A stretch of DNA of 64,000 nucleotides from Lewinellaceae bacterium (lineage in GTDB: Bacteria; Bacteroidota; Bacteroidia; Chitinophagales; Saprospiraceae). The position numbers and the translations under genes were made by a program. The notes under the pieces were generated by a model, which was not told the DNA's origin, did no database searches, and saw only the letters and a list, made by a program, of their open reading frames with translations. Position 1 is the stretch's first letter. Every line of letters starts with the position of its first letter. Positions 26,134 through 33,777 of this stretch are shown here, piece after piece. The DNA is taken from contig JACJYN010000002.1 in assembly GCA_020636095.1 (NCBI GenBank), positions 1,674,001 to 1,738,000 of the forward strand. Direction: 5' to 3'.

Positions 26134-26209
26134 GGTGCGGTAGCTCAGTTGGTAGAGCACAGGACTGAAAATCCTGGTGTCGGCGGTTCGACCCCGCCCC
26201 GCACCACCA
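26134..26209 (+). tRNA. tRNA-Phe (anticodon GAA), CCA encoded
   Basis: A complete cloverleaf of 73 bases plus an encoded CCA. Acceptor ggtgcgg (26134-26140) pairs with ccgcacc (26199-26205), with discriminator A at 26206 and CCA at 26207-26209. The D arm contains agctcagttggtagagc. The anticodon stem cagga/tcctg encloses the loop CTGAAAA with GAA. The T arm is ggcgg-ttcgacc-ccgcc. It directly precedes the his leader peptide. Confidence 0.97.
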
Positions 26210-26222
26210 TCAAGGACCATTT

Positions 26223-26294
26223 ATGTTTCAACCGGTACATCATCATCACCATCATCTGAATTTGCTCCTCCGGGCAGGTGGTGATCCTATGTAA
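26223..26294 (+). CDS. hisL: Histidine operon leader peptide
   Basis: A 23-codon open frame beginning MFQPV, followed by six consecutive histidine codons (cat cat cat cac cat cat, 26238-26255) and ending GGDPM-TAA. It is too short for ordinary gene finding, but a run of six His codons upstream of a terminator and hisG is the hallmark of ribosome-mediated transcription attenuation. When charged tRNA-His is scarce the ribosome stalls on the run and alters folding downstream. It starts 13 bases after the tRNA-Phe CCA, so it shares the tRNA's promoter. No strong Shine-Dalgarno is visible, as is usual in this phylum. Confidence 0.85.
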   Translation: MFQPVHHHHHHLNLLLRAGGDPM

Positions 26295-26323
26295 CCGTTT
26301 TGAAGATCGCTTAAACAATAGCG

Positions 26324-26367
26324 AAAAAAAGAGGTTAACCATCATGCCGGTTAACCTCTTTTTTTTT
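26324..26367 (+). terminator. his attenuator terminator
   Basis: A perfect stem agaggttaacc / ggttaacctct (26330-26340 with 26349-26359), extended by A/T pairs on both sides, has an 8-base loop and runs into a tract of about ten T. This is a canonical intrinsic terminator 30 bases before hisG. A competing antiterminator is possible between taaccgttt (26292-26300, overlapping the leader stop codon) and aaaagaggtta (26327-26337). A small hairpin tcgct/agcga (26307-26323) lies between them. Confidence 0.85.
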
Positions 26368-26396
26368 GTCAAATTTTTTAAAATACAAAAATCCCT

Positions 26397-27257
26397 ATGC
26401 AAACCAGGCTTCAGGTCGCAGTTCAGAAATCCGGCAGGCTGCTGGAAGGCTCGCTCAAGTTGCTGAAAGAGTGTGGCATAAGAGTCGACAACGGCAAGGA
26501 CCAACTGAAGGCCTCCGCTGGAAATTTTCCTATCGATATTCTTTATTTGCGTAACTCCGATATTCCCCAATATGTGGAAGATGGGGTGGCCGACATCGGC
26601 ATCATCGGTGAAAATACGGCCTTTGAAAAGCAAAAACACATCGATACCGTTCTGCCGCTGGGCTTCTCCAAATGCCGCCTTTCTATCGCCGTTCCCAAAA
26701 ACACCGCCTACCCGGGCCCTGCGTTTCTCAACGGCAAGCGCATTGCCACTTCCTATCCCAACTCACTGCGCCACTACCTCGACGCCCATCGCCTGAACGC
26801 CGAAATCCATGAAATCTCCGGTTCCGTGGAGATTGCCCCCAACATTGGCCTGGCTGACGCTATCTGCGACCTGGTCAGCAGCGGCAGCACCCTCTTCAAG
26901 AACGGGCTGGAAGAAAAGGAGGTCGTCCTGAAGTCAGAAGCCTGCATCGTCGCCCAACCCAAACTAGGCGCTGAGAAGCAGGCCATACTCGATAAGCTGG
27001 TTTTCCGCATCGAAGCCGTACTCAAAGCGCGCAACAATAAGTACATCCTCATGAATGCCCCGGATGAAAAAGTGGCGGAGATCATCAGAGTCCTGCCCGG
27101 TATGAAAAGCCCGACGGTAATGCCCCTGGCGGAAAAGGGCTGGAGTTCCATTCACACTGTGATCGAGGAGAGCCACTTCTGGGATATCATCGACCAACTC
27201 AAAGACAGCGGCGCCCAGGGTATACTGGTCGTGCCAATTGAAAAAATGATAATTTGA
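26397..27257 (+). CDS. hisG: ATP phosphoribosyltransferase, long form
   Basis: A 286-residue enzyme catalysing the first step of histidine synthesis, joining ATP and PRPP. The length shows the long HisG form, which carries its own C-terminal ACT-like regulatory domain (about residues 215-286) and does not need HisZ. The N-terminal QVAVQKSGRLLEGSLKLLKECG and the PRPP loop in LADAICDLVSSGSTLFKNGL are diagnostic. The C-terminal domain would bind histidine for feedback inhibition, giving a second layer of control beside the attenuator. It is the first structural gene; hisD follows five bases after the stop. Confidence 0.95.
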   Translation: MQTRLQVAVQKSGRLLEGSLKLLKECGIRVDNGKDQLKASAGNFPIDILYLRNSDIPQYVEDGVADIGIIGENTAFEKQKHIDTVLPLGFSKCRLSIAVPKNTAYPGPAFLNGKRIATSYPNSLRHYLDAHRLNAEIHEISGSVEIAPNIGLADAICDLVSSGSTLFKNGLEEKEVVLKSEACIVAQPKLGAEKQAILDKLVFRIEAVLKARNNKYILMNAPDEKVAEIIRVLPGMKSPTVMPLAEKGWSSIHTVIEESHFWDIIDQLKDSGAQGILVVPIEKMII

Positions 27258-27262
27258 CAACC

Positions 27263-28540
27263 ATGAAACTGCACATCCATCCCGATAAGGCAAGCTGGCC
27301 GGCCATCCTTCAACGGCCGGTAATGGAAGTGGAAAGCCTGGAATCTACCGTGCAGGCAGTGCTCGATGAAGTGCAGCAAAAGGGCGATACCGCCCTGCGC
27401 GCTTACACCGAGCGCTTCGACGGAGTAAAGCTGGCTGAACTCCAGGTAAGCGCCGCCGAACTGGCGGAGGCGGAAACTCAGGTCACCGAAGCGCTCAAGT
27501 CGGCTATACAGATGGCCATGGCTAATATAGAGCGTTTCCACAGCCGGCAGCTCGAACCGATACAAGAGGTGGAGACCATGCCTGGTGTGCGTTGCTGGCG
27601 CAAGAGCGTGGCCATCGAAAAGGTAGGACTCTATATCCCCGGAGGTACGGCCCCGCTCTTTTCCACCGTCCTCATGCTGGGGGCGCCGGCCAAGCTGGCC
27701 GGCTGCCGGGAGATCGTGCTCTGTACCCCCCCACAGAAGGATGGCAAGGTGCACCCCGCCATTCTATATACCGCCCAGTTGGTGGGCGTCACTCGTATCT
27801 TCAAGGTGGGAGGAGCTCAGGCGGTGGCCGCCATGGCCTACGGTACCGAAACAATTCCTGCTGTGTACAAAATCTTCGGCCCGGGCAACCAGTACGTAAC
27901 CGCCGCCAAGCAACTGGTGAGCCGCCGCGGCATCGCCATCGATATGCCGGCCGGGCCTTCCGAAGTCCTTGTCTGTGCCGATGAAAGCGCCGAGCCTGCT
28001 TTTGTGGCGGCCGATCTGCTCTCTCAGGCAGAACACGGCGAGGACAGCCAGGTGGTGCTGGTCGCCTTTTCGGAAACTTTCGCCGGCAGGGTGCAGGAAG
28101 CCCTGGAGGAGCAACTGGCTATACTGCCCCGGAAGGCTATCGCCGCCAAAGCTCTGGAGAACAGTTCCGCCATCGTCGTCCGCAGCCGCGACGAAGCACT
28201 GGAACTGATCAATGCTTATGCCCCGGAACACCTCATTCTGTCTGTAGCAGATGCTGAGCGCCTGGGTGAAGAGGTAATCAACGCCGGCTCTATCTTTTTG
28301 GGCAACTACACCCCGGAATCAGTAGGTGATTACGCCTCCGGCACCAATCATACTTTGCCGACCAACGGCTACGCACGCATGTACAGCGGCGTATCACTGG
28401 ATAGTTTTATCAAAAAGATCACCTTCCAGCGACTGACCCGCGAAGGGCTGCAGGGGCTGGGGCCGGCCGTAGAGGAAATGGCGGAAGCAGAAGAACTGAT
28501 GGCGCATAAGCGGGCGGTGGAGATCCGGTTGAGGGAGTAA
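27263..28540 (+). CDS. hisD: Histidinol dehydrogenase
   Basis: A 425-residue NAD- and zinc-dependent enzyme that oxidises histidinol to histidine, the last step. The start is the ATG at 27263; an in-frame TTG at 27254 overlaps the hisG stop and is less likely. Visible family blocks are IPGGTAPLFSTVLMLGAPAKLAGC, KVGGAQAVAAMAYGTET, GPGNQYVTAAKQLV, DMPAGPSEVLV and the zinc/catalytic segment SQAEHGEDSQVVL. Near the end ASGTNHTLPT gives the conserved His. Length is typical (about 430). Confidence 0.95.
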   Translation: MKLHIHPDKASWPAILQRPVMEVESLESTVQAVLDEVQQKGDTALRAYTERFDGVKLAELQVSAAELAEAETQVTEALKSAIQMAMANIERFHSRQLEPIQEVETMPGVRCWRKSVAIEKVGLYIPGGTAPLFSTVLMLGAPAKLAGCREIVLCTPPQKDGKVHPAILYTAQLVGVTRIFKVGGAQAVAAMAYGTETIPAVYKIFGPGNQYVTAAKQLVSRRGIAIDMPAGPSEVLVCADESAEPAFVAADLLSQAEHGEDSQVVLVAFSETFAGRVQEALEEQLAILPRKAIAAKALENSSAIVVRSRDEALELINAYAPEHLILSVADAERLGEEVINAGSIFLGNYTPESVGDYASGTNHTLPTNGYARMYSGVSLDSFIKKITFQRLTREGLQGLGPAVEEMAEAEELMAHKRAVEIRLRE

Positions 28541-28541
28541 T

Positions 28542-28673
28542 GCTATGGATGCTATGGATGCTGTGGATGTGGAGCATAGCGACATCCCGACGAATGTCGG
28601 GGCTATGGATGCTGTGGATGCCGGAGCGCAGCGGAGGCCCCGTGCCGACGATAGCTGCGTCGAGGCTATGGAT
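28542..28673. repeat. 9-bp tandem and dispersed repeats between hisD and hisC
   Basis: Six copies of gct(a/g)tggat occur at 28542, 28551, 28560, 28602, 28611 and 28665. A small hairpin cccgac/gtcggg lies between the first and second groups. The open frame across it encodes repeated MDA and is probably not a gene. The repeat widens the hisD-hisC gap to 182 bases. Confidence 0.6.
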
Positions 28674-28722
28674 GCTATAATATCAGCGCCGCAGTCGAGA
28701 GCATCACTTAGTACAAGCAATT

Positions 28723-29769
28723 ATGCAAACTAAAAACCTAATGAGCATAAAAAATCTCGTCCGCAAAAACATCCTCCGCCTTACCCCCTACTCCTCCGCC
28801 CGCAGCGAGTTCAAAGGCAGCGCCCATGTTTTTCTGGACGCCAACGAGAACCCCTTCGATACGGGGTACAACCGCTACCCGGCCCCCCTGCAGTGGAAGG
28901 TAAAGGATAAAATTGCAAAACTGAAGGGCATCGCCCGGGAAAAAATCTTCCTGGGCAACGGCAGCGACGAGGTGATTGACCTGCTCCTTCGCATCTTTTG
29001 TGAGCCAAAGGAGGACCATATCCTCATCCTGCCTCCTACCTACGGTATGTACCGGGTATCGGCGGATATTGCCGATGTTGAGGTGCGGGAAGTGCAGCTC
29101 GGCGCCCGTTTTCAGCCGGAAGTGGAGGCTATTCTCCAGGCGGCCAATGCACACTCCAAGCTCTTGTTCCTTTGCAGCCCCAACAACCCGACCGGCAACA
29201 GCTTCTCACCGGAGGCCATTGGGCGACTGGCGGCGGGCTTCCCCGGCGTCACGGTGGTCGACGAGGCTTACATCGATTTCTCCGCTCAGCCCAGCAGCCT
29301 TACCCTGCTGGATCAATACCCGCGCCTGGTGGTGATGCAGACTTTTTCTAAAGCCTGGGGGCTGGCGGGTATCCGCCTGGGCATGGCCTTCGCATCGGAG
29401 GAAGTCATTGAGCTGTTCAATAAGGTGAAGCCTCCATACAATGTCAACCAGCTCACTCAGGAAGCGGTACTTAAGGCACTGGATGATTACCAACAACAGC
29501 AGCAATGGGTGCAAAGCATCCTGGGGCAGCGCACCCTGCTGGCGCAGTACCTCAGTGGGCTGGACTTCGTAGAGCGCATCCACCCCTCCGACGCTAATTT
29601 CCTGCTGGTGAAAGTGGCAGAACCTCGCCGGATTTACGACTTCCTGGTGGAACGCGGCATCATCGTACGCGACCGCTCGCGGGTATCGCTCTGCGAAGGC
29701 TGCCTGCGCATAACCGTCGGAACGCCGGAGGAAAATGAACAGCTGTTTCGGGCGCTGGTGGAGTTTTAA
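28723..29769 (+). CDS. hisC: Histidinol-phosphate aminotransferase
   Basis: A 348-residue PLP-dependent class I/II aminotransferase that converts imidazole acetol phosphate to histidinol phosphate. FLDANENPFD near residue 40, LGNGSDEVIDLL near 83, CSPNNPTGN near 150 and the PLP lysine in TFSKAWGLAGIRLG near 213 are all present. The ATG at 28741 (MSIKNLVRKN) is an alternative start six codons in. It sits third in the operon after a repeat-filled gap. Confidence 0.95.
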   Translation: MQTKNLMSIKNLVRKNILRLTPYSSARSEFKGSAHVFLDANENPFDTGYNRYPAPLQWKVKDKIAKLKGIAREKIFLGNGSDEVIDLLLRIFCEPKEDHILILPPTYGMYRVSADIADVEVREVQLGARFQPEVEAILQAANAHSKLLFLCSPNNPTGNSFSPEAIGRLAAGFPGVTVVDEAYIDFSAQPSSLTLLDQYPRLVVMQTFSKAWGLAGIRLGMAFASEEVIELFNKVKPPYNVNQLTQEAVLKALDDYQQQQQWVQSILGQRTLLAQYLSGLDFVERIHPSDANFLLVKVAEPRRIYDFLVERGIIVRDRSRVSLCEGCLRITVGTPEENEQLFRALVEF

Positions 29770-29867
29770 ATGAGGTGGCGCCTCCAGGAATAATGATTAT
29801 ATTCATAACGATTTGCGCTCCGTCATGCTGAGGGGAACCAAATCAACTCAATCAACCAACGAGCAAT

Positions 29868-31001
29868 ATGAAACGCCTACTCATCCTCGACCGCGACGGC
29901 ACCCTGGCTATGGAGCCGGAAGACTATCAACTTGACAGCCTGGAGAAACTGGAGTTCTACCCCAAAGTATTCCAGTACCTATCGCGTATAACCCGGGAGC
30001 TGGATTTCGAATTACTCATGATCACCAACCAGGATGGCCTGGGGACGGATTCCTTCCCAGAGGAGACCTTCTGGCCGGCTCACAACAAGGTGATAAAGGC
30101 GTTCGAAAATGAAGGCGTCGTCTTCAAAGACGTGCTCATCGACCGGTCTTTCCCTCAGGATAACGCCCCGACCCGCAAGCCGCGCACCGGGCTGATGACC
30201 CCCTATATGAACGGCGACTACGACCTGGCCAACTCCTTCGTCGTCGGCGACCGGCTGACCGACATCGAGCTGGCCAAAAACCTGGGCGCCAGGGGCATCT
30301 GGATCAACACAGAACCGGAGCGGGGGTCTGATGAGTTGGGCGGCAAGGCCGAAACGCTGGCGGAGGTGATCGCCCTGACGACGACGGATTGGAGCGAAAT
30401 CTACCGCTTCCTGAAGCTGGAGCAGCGCACGGCCCGTGTCCGCCGCACCACAAAGGAGACCGATATTTCCATCTACCTCAACCTGGAGGGAACCGGCCAA
30501 TCCAACAATCAGACCGGCCTCGGCTTTTTCGACCACATGCTCGACCAACTGGCCAAGCATTCCGGCTCTGACCTGGAGGTGAAAGTTGCCGGCGACCTGC
30601 ATATCGACGAGCACCACACCATCGAGGATACGGCCCTTGCCCTGGGGGAGGCCTTCGCCCAGGCGATAGGCGATAAGCGCGGCATGGAGCGCTACGGTTT
30701 CTGCCTGCCCATGGACGACTGCCTGGCGCAGGTGGCCATCGACTTCGGCGGCCGTCCCTGGTTGGTGTGGGAGGCCGATTTTAAACGGGAGAAGATCGGC
30801 GAGATGCCGACTGAGATGTTCTTCCACTTCTTCAAGTCCTTCAGCGACGCCGCCAAATGCAACCTCAACATCAAAGCGGAAGGACAGAACGAGCACCACA
30901 AGATCGAAGCTATCTTCAAGGCGCTGGCGCGCGCTATCAAGATGGCCAAGCGGAGAGATACGGGAAATAGGGAGCTGCCGAGTACGAAGGGGGTGCTATA
31001 A
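29868..31001 (+). CDS. hisB: Bifunctional histidinol phosphatase / imidazoleglycerol-phosphate dehydratase
   Basis: A 377-residue fusion. Residues 1-165 are a HAD phosphatase (LILDRDGTLAME with the two catalytic Asp; MITNQDGLG; VGDRLTDIELAKNLG). Residues 180-377 are the IGP dehydratase (NLEGTGQSNNQTGLGFFDHMLDQLAKHSG; IDEHHTIEDTALALGEAF; KIEAIFKALARAIK), with the His-rich metal sites HHTIED. It thus performs two non-consecutive steps of the pathway. The order and length match the gamma-proteobacterial and Bacteroidota fusions. It starts 98 bases after hisC. Confidence 0.95.
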   Translation: MKRLLILDRDGTLAMEPEDYQLDSLEKLEFYPKVFQYLSRITRELDFELLMITNQDGLGTDSFPEETFWPAHNKVIKAFENEGVVFKDVLIDRSFPQDNAPTRKPRTGLMTPYMNGDYDLANSFVVGDRLTDIELAKNLGARGIWINTEPERGSDELGGKAETLAEVIALTTTDWSEIYRFLKLEQRTARVRRTTKETDISIYLNLEGTGQSNNQTGLGFFDHMLDQLAKHSGSDLEVKVAGDLHIDEHHTIEDTALALGEAFAQAIGDKRGMERYGFCLPMDDCLAQVAIDFGGRPWLVWEADFKREKIGEMPTEMFFHFFKSFSDAAKCNLNIKAEGQNEHHKIEAIFKALARAIKMAKRRDTGNRELPSTKGVL

Positions 31002-31110
31002 AGGGAATGGTTATATTGTTTTATTGTGTAACCATACAACCCTCACCAACAGTTGAACAGCTCCCATTTTTTCATTAAATTGGAAAGTCAGTAGAAAATC
31101 AATAATCGAT

Positions 31111-31197
31111 ATGGAAACGGCAGTAGAAAAACGATATACCCTTGATGAATACCTTACTTTAAAATTCGAAAAGGCCGAACAAAAGGCCGATCAATAA
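31111..31197 (+). pseudogene. Remnant of Uma2-family nuclease-like gene (N-terminus only)
   Basis: A 28-codon frame METAVEKRYTLDEYLTLKFE... then stops. The KRYTLDEYLxLxxxKAE pattern is the characteristic N-terminus of Uma2 (DUF820) proteins, which normally run to about 190 residues. The rest is absent; hisH starts nine bases after the stop. It is either a decayed insertion in the hisB-hisH gap or a short peptide gene with a chance match. Confidence 0.45.
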
Positions 31198-31205
31198 ACT
31201 CCCCG

Positions 31206-31793
31206 ATGCGAATAACCATCATTGACTACAACGCCGGCAACGTCCAATCCGTCCTCTTCGCCCTGGAGCGCCTGGGCGTGGCAGCCGTGCTGACCGGTGA
31301 CCACGAAACCATTCGCTCGGCGGACAAGGTGATCTTCCCTGGCGTGGGGGAAGCCAACACCACCATGGCCTACCTGCGGGAGCAGGGCCTGGACGAGCTC
31401 ATCCGCAGCCTTACCCAGCCGGTGCTGGGCATCTGCCTCGGCATGCAACTGCTCTGTGAGCATTCCGAAGAGAACGATACGCCCTGCCTGGGCATTATCC
31501 CCCAAAAGGTGATGCGTTTCCAACCGGTAAACGGAGAGAAAGTGCCCCATATTGGCTGGAACAGCATCCGCAGCCTGAAGAATGGAGTCTTTACGCCTGG
31601 CCAGGAGGGGGATTACGTCTACTTCGTTCACAGCTACTACGCCGAAGTGGGGCCCTATACGACTGCTACAACCGATTACATATTGCCCTTCAGCTCTGGG
31701 CTGCAGAAGGATAATTTTTTCGCAACCCAGTTCCACCCGGAAAAGTCGGGTAAAGTGGGGGAGGCCATTTTGAAGAATTTCCTGGCGTTGTAA
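31206..31793 (+). CDS. hisH: Imidazole glycerol phosphate synthase, glutamine amidotransferase subunit
   Basis: A 195-residue class I glutaminase that feeds ammonia to HisF. The nucleophile Cys77 lies in VLGICLGMQLL, the oxyanion strand PGVGE near residue 46, and the His-Glu pair in ATQFHPEKSG near 175. Start MRITIIDYNAGNV is the standard N-terminus. Its partner hisF is 6 kb downstream, separated by insertions, although the two proteins must form a complex. Confidence 0.95.
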   Translation: MRITIIDYNAGNVQSVLFALERLGVAAVLTGDHETIRSADKVIFPGVGEANTTMAYLREQGLDELIRSLTQPVLGICLGMQLLCEHSEENDTPCLGIIPQKVMRFQPVNGEKVPHIGWNSIRSLKNGVFTPGQEGDYVYFVHSYYAEVGPYTTATTDYILPFSSGLQKDNFFATQFHPEKSGKVGEAILKNFLAL

Positions 31794-31828
31794 GTTGATG
31801 GTTGCCTGTTGCCTCGACAACCATCAAC
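31794..31828 (+). terminator. Hairpin directly after hisH
   Basis: A perfect 11-base stem gttgatggttg (31794-31804) / caaccatcaac (31818-31828) starts right after the hisH stop codon. There is no strong T tract. It may end the first his block before the insertion region. Confidence 0.45.
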
Positions 31829-31887
31829 CTGCAAACACTTCTTAACGCGCAATCCGATAATCCTCTTGGTCGATCGGATTTGTGTTG

Positions 31888-31914
31888 CTAGTGCCTCGGG
31901 CATTAAATAAGGGG
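31888..31914. repeat. Left arm of a palindrome split by an IS110 element
   Basis: This 27-base arm matches the inverted sequence at 33716-33742 at 23 of 27 positions, and a weaker match continues inward to a shared tttttccacca on both sides. It leads into an apex-like catagc-ggg-gctacg at about 31963-31977. IS110 elements normally lack long terminal inverted repeats, so the arms are better explained as a host palindromic repeat into which the element inserted. Confidence 0.5.
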
Positions 31915-32113
31915 AGAATAGGGCGAGGTTATTTTTCCACCAGACAAGGCGCGAGGAAGGAGCATAGCGGGGCTACGTGACTGAGGAGCAACGCAGCCTG
32001 CCTGCCCGTGAGGCCACGGCCGAGCAGCTTTCTATCTTGCAGCTAAATAAAAAAGGCTGTGCATCTTTGCTATTGAGAATAAAAAATTGTGACACAGCAA
32101 AACACACAGCCTT

Positions 32114-33390
32114 ATGTCAAAGTTACGAATTAATAAACAAACTAAACCAGGCCAGGAAGTGGTGCTGGTATCAATTGACAGCGCAAAAAATGAAAACCAA
32201 GCCTACTGCGTTTTGAGCAACGGCCAGGCGGAAATACCGAGCTTTAAGTTTTCTAACGAGCATTCAGGTTTCGTTGAATTCGGTGCACAGATCCGGGCTT
32301 TGCAAGCCAACACGGCAAGAGCCAAGTGTGGCTGGGCATAGAAAGCACGAGCACCTATGGCAAGCCTTTTGATCCATTTTGCCTGCCAGCAGGGCTGGGA
32401 GGTGCGCTGGGTGAACCCGGTACACACCTACCGGATGAAGGAGATACATGACAATACGCCGGATAAAAACGACGCCAAAGACACCTACATTATCAGCGAG
32501 TTGATGAGCATGGGCAAGTTGCTGCAATACAATAAGCGAGATACTTTGTCCGAAGAATTGCGGAGCTTGCACCGCCACCGCCATCAACTTACCAAGCAGT
32601 TGACGCAGTTATGCAACCGTGCCGAGAGCCTGGCAGCCGAAGCGTTTCCGGAGCTTCCCAAGCTAGTAAAACGAGGGCTGCGCTCAAAAACTATCTGGCA
32701 CATATTGGAGCACTGCCCTTTGCCGGCGGACATATTGAGCAAAGAGGAAAGCTGGCTGGCTGAGCGCCTTAAAAAAGCAAGCTGCGGGCAGTTTAAAGGC
32801 AAACGGGTTAAAGAGTTGATAAACAAAGCCCAATACAGTACAGGCTACTGCCCTAACCCCATAGCCACCCGGCAGCGCTTTAAAAGGCATACCAGCAGCA
32901 ATTTCATTTGCTTTGCAGGCAGGTTGAGGAGTGTGAAACTCAAATGGAAAAACTGCTGAAACAGGATGCGTTCTTTGCAAAATGGCTGGAAATAAAGGGG
33001 CTGGGAGCTATTATCTTAGGTGGGCTGATTGGCGAAATTGGAGACATCCATGCTTTTGACAACGTAGAAAGCTTGATCAAATATGCGGGCTTCAACCTGT
33101 ACTCTTACCAGTCGGGAAAGTATAAGGGCCAGCACAAGGTTAGCAAGCGAGGCAGCCGCCAACTGCGCAGGGTGTGTTACCTGGCTGCCGTGTCGCTGAG
33201 CAGCAATGGCCGTATGTTGGCCCAATGGCGGGCGCATTACCGAGATGGCCTGAAGAAGCCTGGCATGGTTGCCATGGCAAACCTGGCTAAAAAGTTCCTG
33301 CGATGCGTATACGGTGCATGGAAGAATGGGCAAGTACTTAACCCGGGGTTAGTAGCCAAAACGCCTAAAAGCGAAGAAAACAAGCAATAA
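32114..33390 (+). pseudogene. IS110-family transposase, three frameshifts
   Basis: Adding the pieces gives a transposase of about 420 residues. The N-terminal RuvC-like DEDD domain shows VVLVSIDSAKNENQA and, in another frame, VWLGIESTSTYGKP. The middle has VRWVNPVHTYRMKEI...DKNDAKDTYII. The C-terminal Transposase_20 domain has LEIKGLGAIILGGLIGEIGD and KVSKRGSRQLRRVCYLAA with the catalytic Ser. The frame changes near 32305 (one base missing), near 32367-32370 (one extra T in TTTT) and near 32881-32885 (one base missing in AAAA). It is inactive unless these are sequencing errors, and two of the three fall in homopolymers. Confidence 0.8.
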
Positions 33391-33455
33391 ATAGCACAAA
33401 CCAAAAAAACAAACTCTGCTTGAAGGAACAGCCTGCCGGACCTTCTTACCTGTAT

Positions 33456-33553
33456 TGAGGCGCCCCAGGCGACCTCCCGCGGCAGCAACCCAAGGCCGGC
33501 AGGTTTCTTCAGAATGCCAATAAAGAAAGACTGAGGCGCTCCAGGCGACCTCC
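33456..33553. repeat. 22-bp direct repeats in right end of the IS110 element
   Basis: tgaggcgccccaggcgacctcc at 33456-33477 recurs at 33532-33553 with one mismatch. Between and beside them an inverted pair cctgccgg (33432-33439) / ccggcagg (33496-33503) can form a stem. The whole 33391-33615 flank is non-coding and structured, as expected for a guide/bridge RNA region or subterminal recombinase sites. Confidence 0.5.
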
Positions 33554-33715
33554 AAAATAGATCAGGATCGCATCTGAAGCAACGTTCCAAAAGCACACAA
33601 AATAGTGGCAATATGTGACAGCTTTTTTTTATACTATCCGGGCTAATTTTTTCCCGGATTTATTTGGCTATGTTAAATCAGGCAGGTATGGTGGAAAAAG
33701 AGTCCGCGATATTCC

Positions 33716-33742
33716 CCCGCTATTTAGTGCGCGAGGCACTAG
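33716..33742. repeat. Right arm of the palindrome split by IS110
   Basis: Inverted counterpart of 31888-31914 (23 of 27 bases). The region from 33616 to 33777 otherwise has no gene; it carries a run of nine T at 33624-33632 and a small hairpin tccggg/cccgga (33637-33658). Confidence 0.5.
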
Positions 33743-33777
33743 GATAAGGAGTTATCTGTACCAATTCAAATATAAGG

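Larger units (their letters stand above)
32005..33685 (+). mobile_element. IS110-family insertion sequence (approximate ends)
   Basis: The element is defined by the IS110-type transposase at 32114-33390 and its non-coding flanks. Ends are approximate because no clear target duplication or core was found; left and right limits were set where the flanking palindrome arms stop matching. The left flank holds an inverted pair ggctgtg / cacagcc (near 32056-32112). The right flank (33391-33615) holds direct and inverted repeats listed separately. IS110-family elements encode a bridge RNA in a non-coding end; either flank could do so. The element separates hisH from hisA. Confidence 0.6.

Noticed and set aside
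28545..28733. 62-codon open frame with MDA repeats
   Set aside because: Product of the 9-base tandem repeats and overlapping the hisC start.
31977..32216. 79-codon open frame before the IS110 transposase
   Set aside because: It lies in another frame over the transposase start and the split palindrome; no domain.
31888..33742. The flanking 27-base inverted repeats as true IS ends
   Set aside because: IS110-family elements do not have such terminal inverted repeats, and the arms continue into a palindrome like others in the window.
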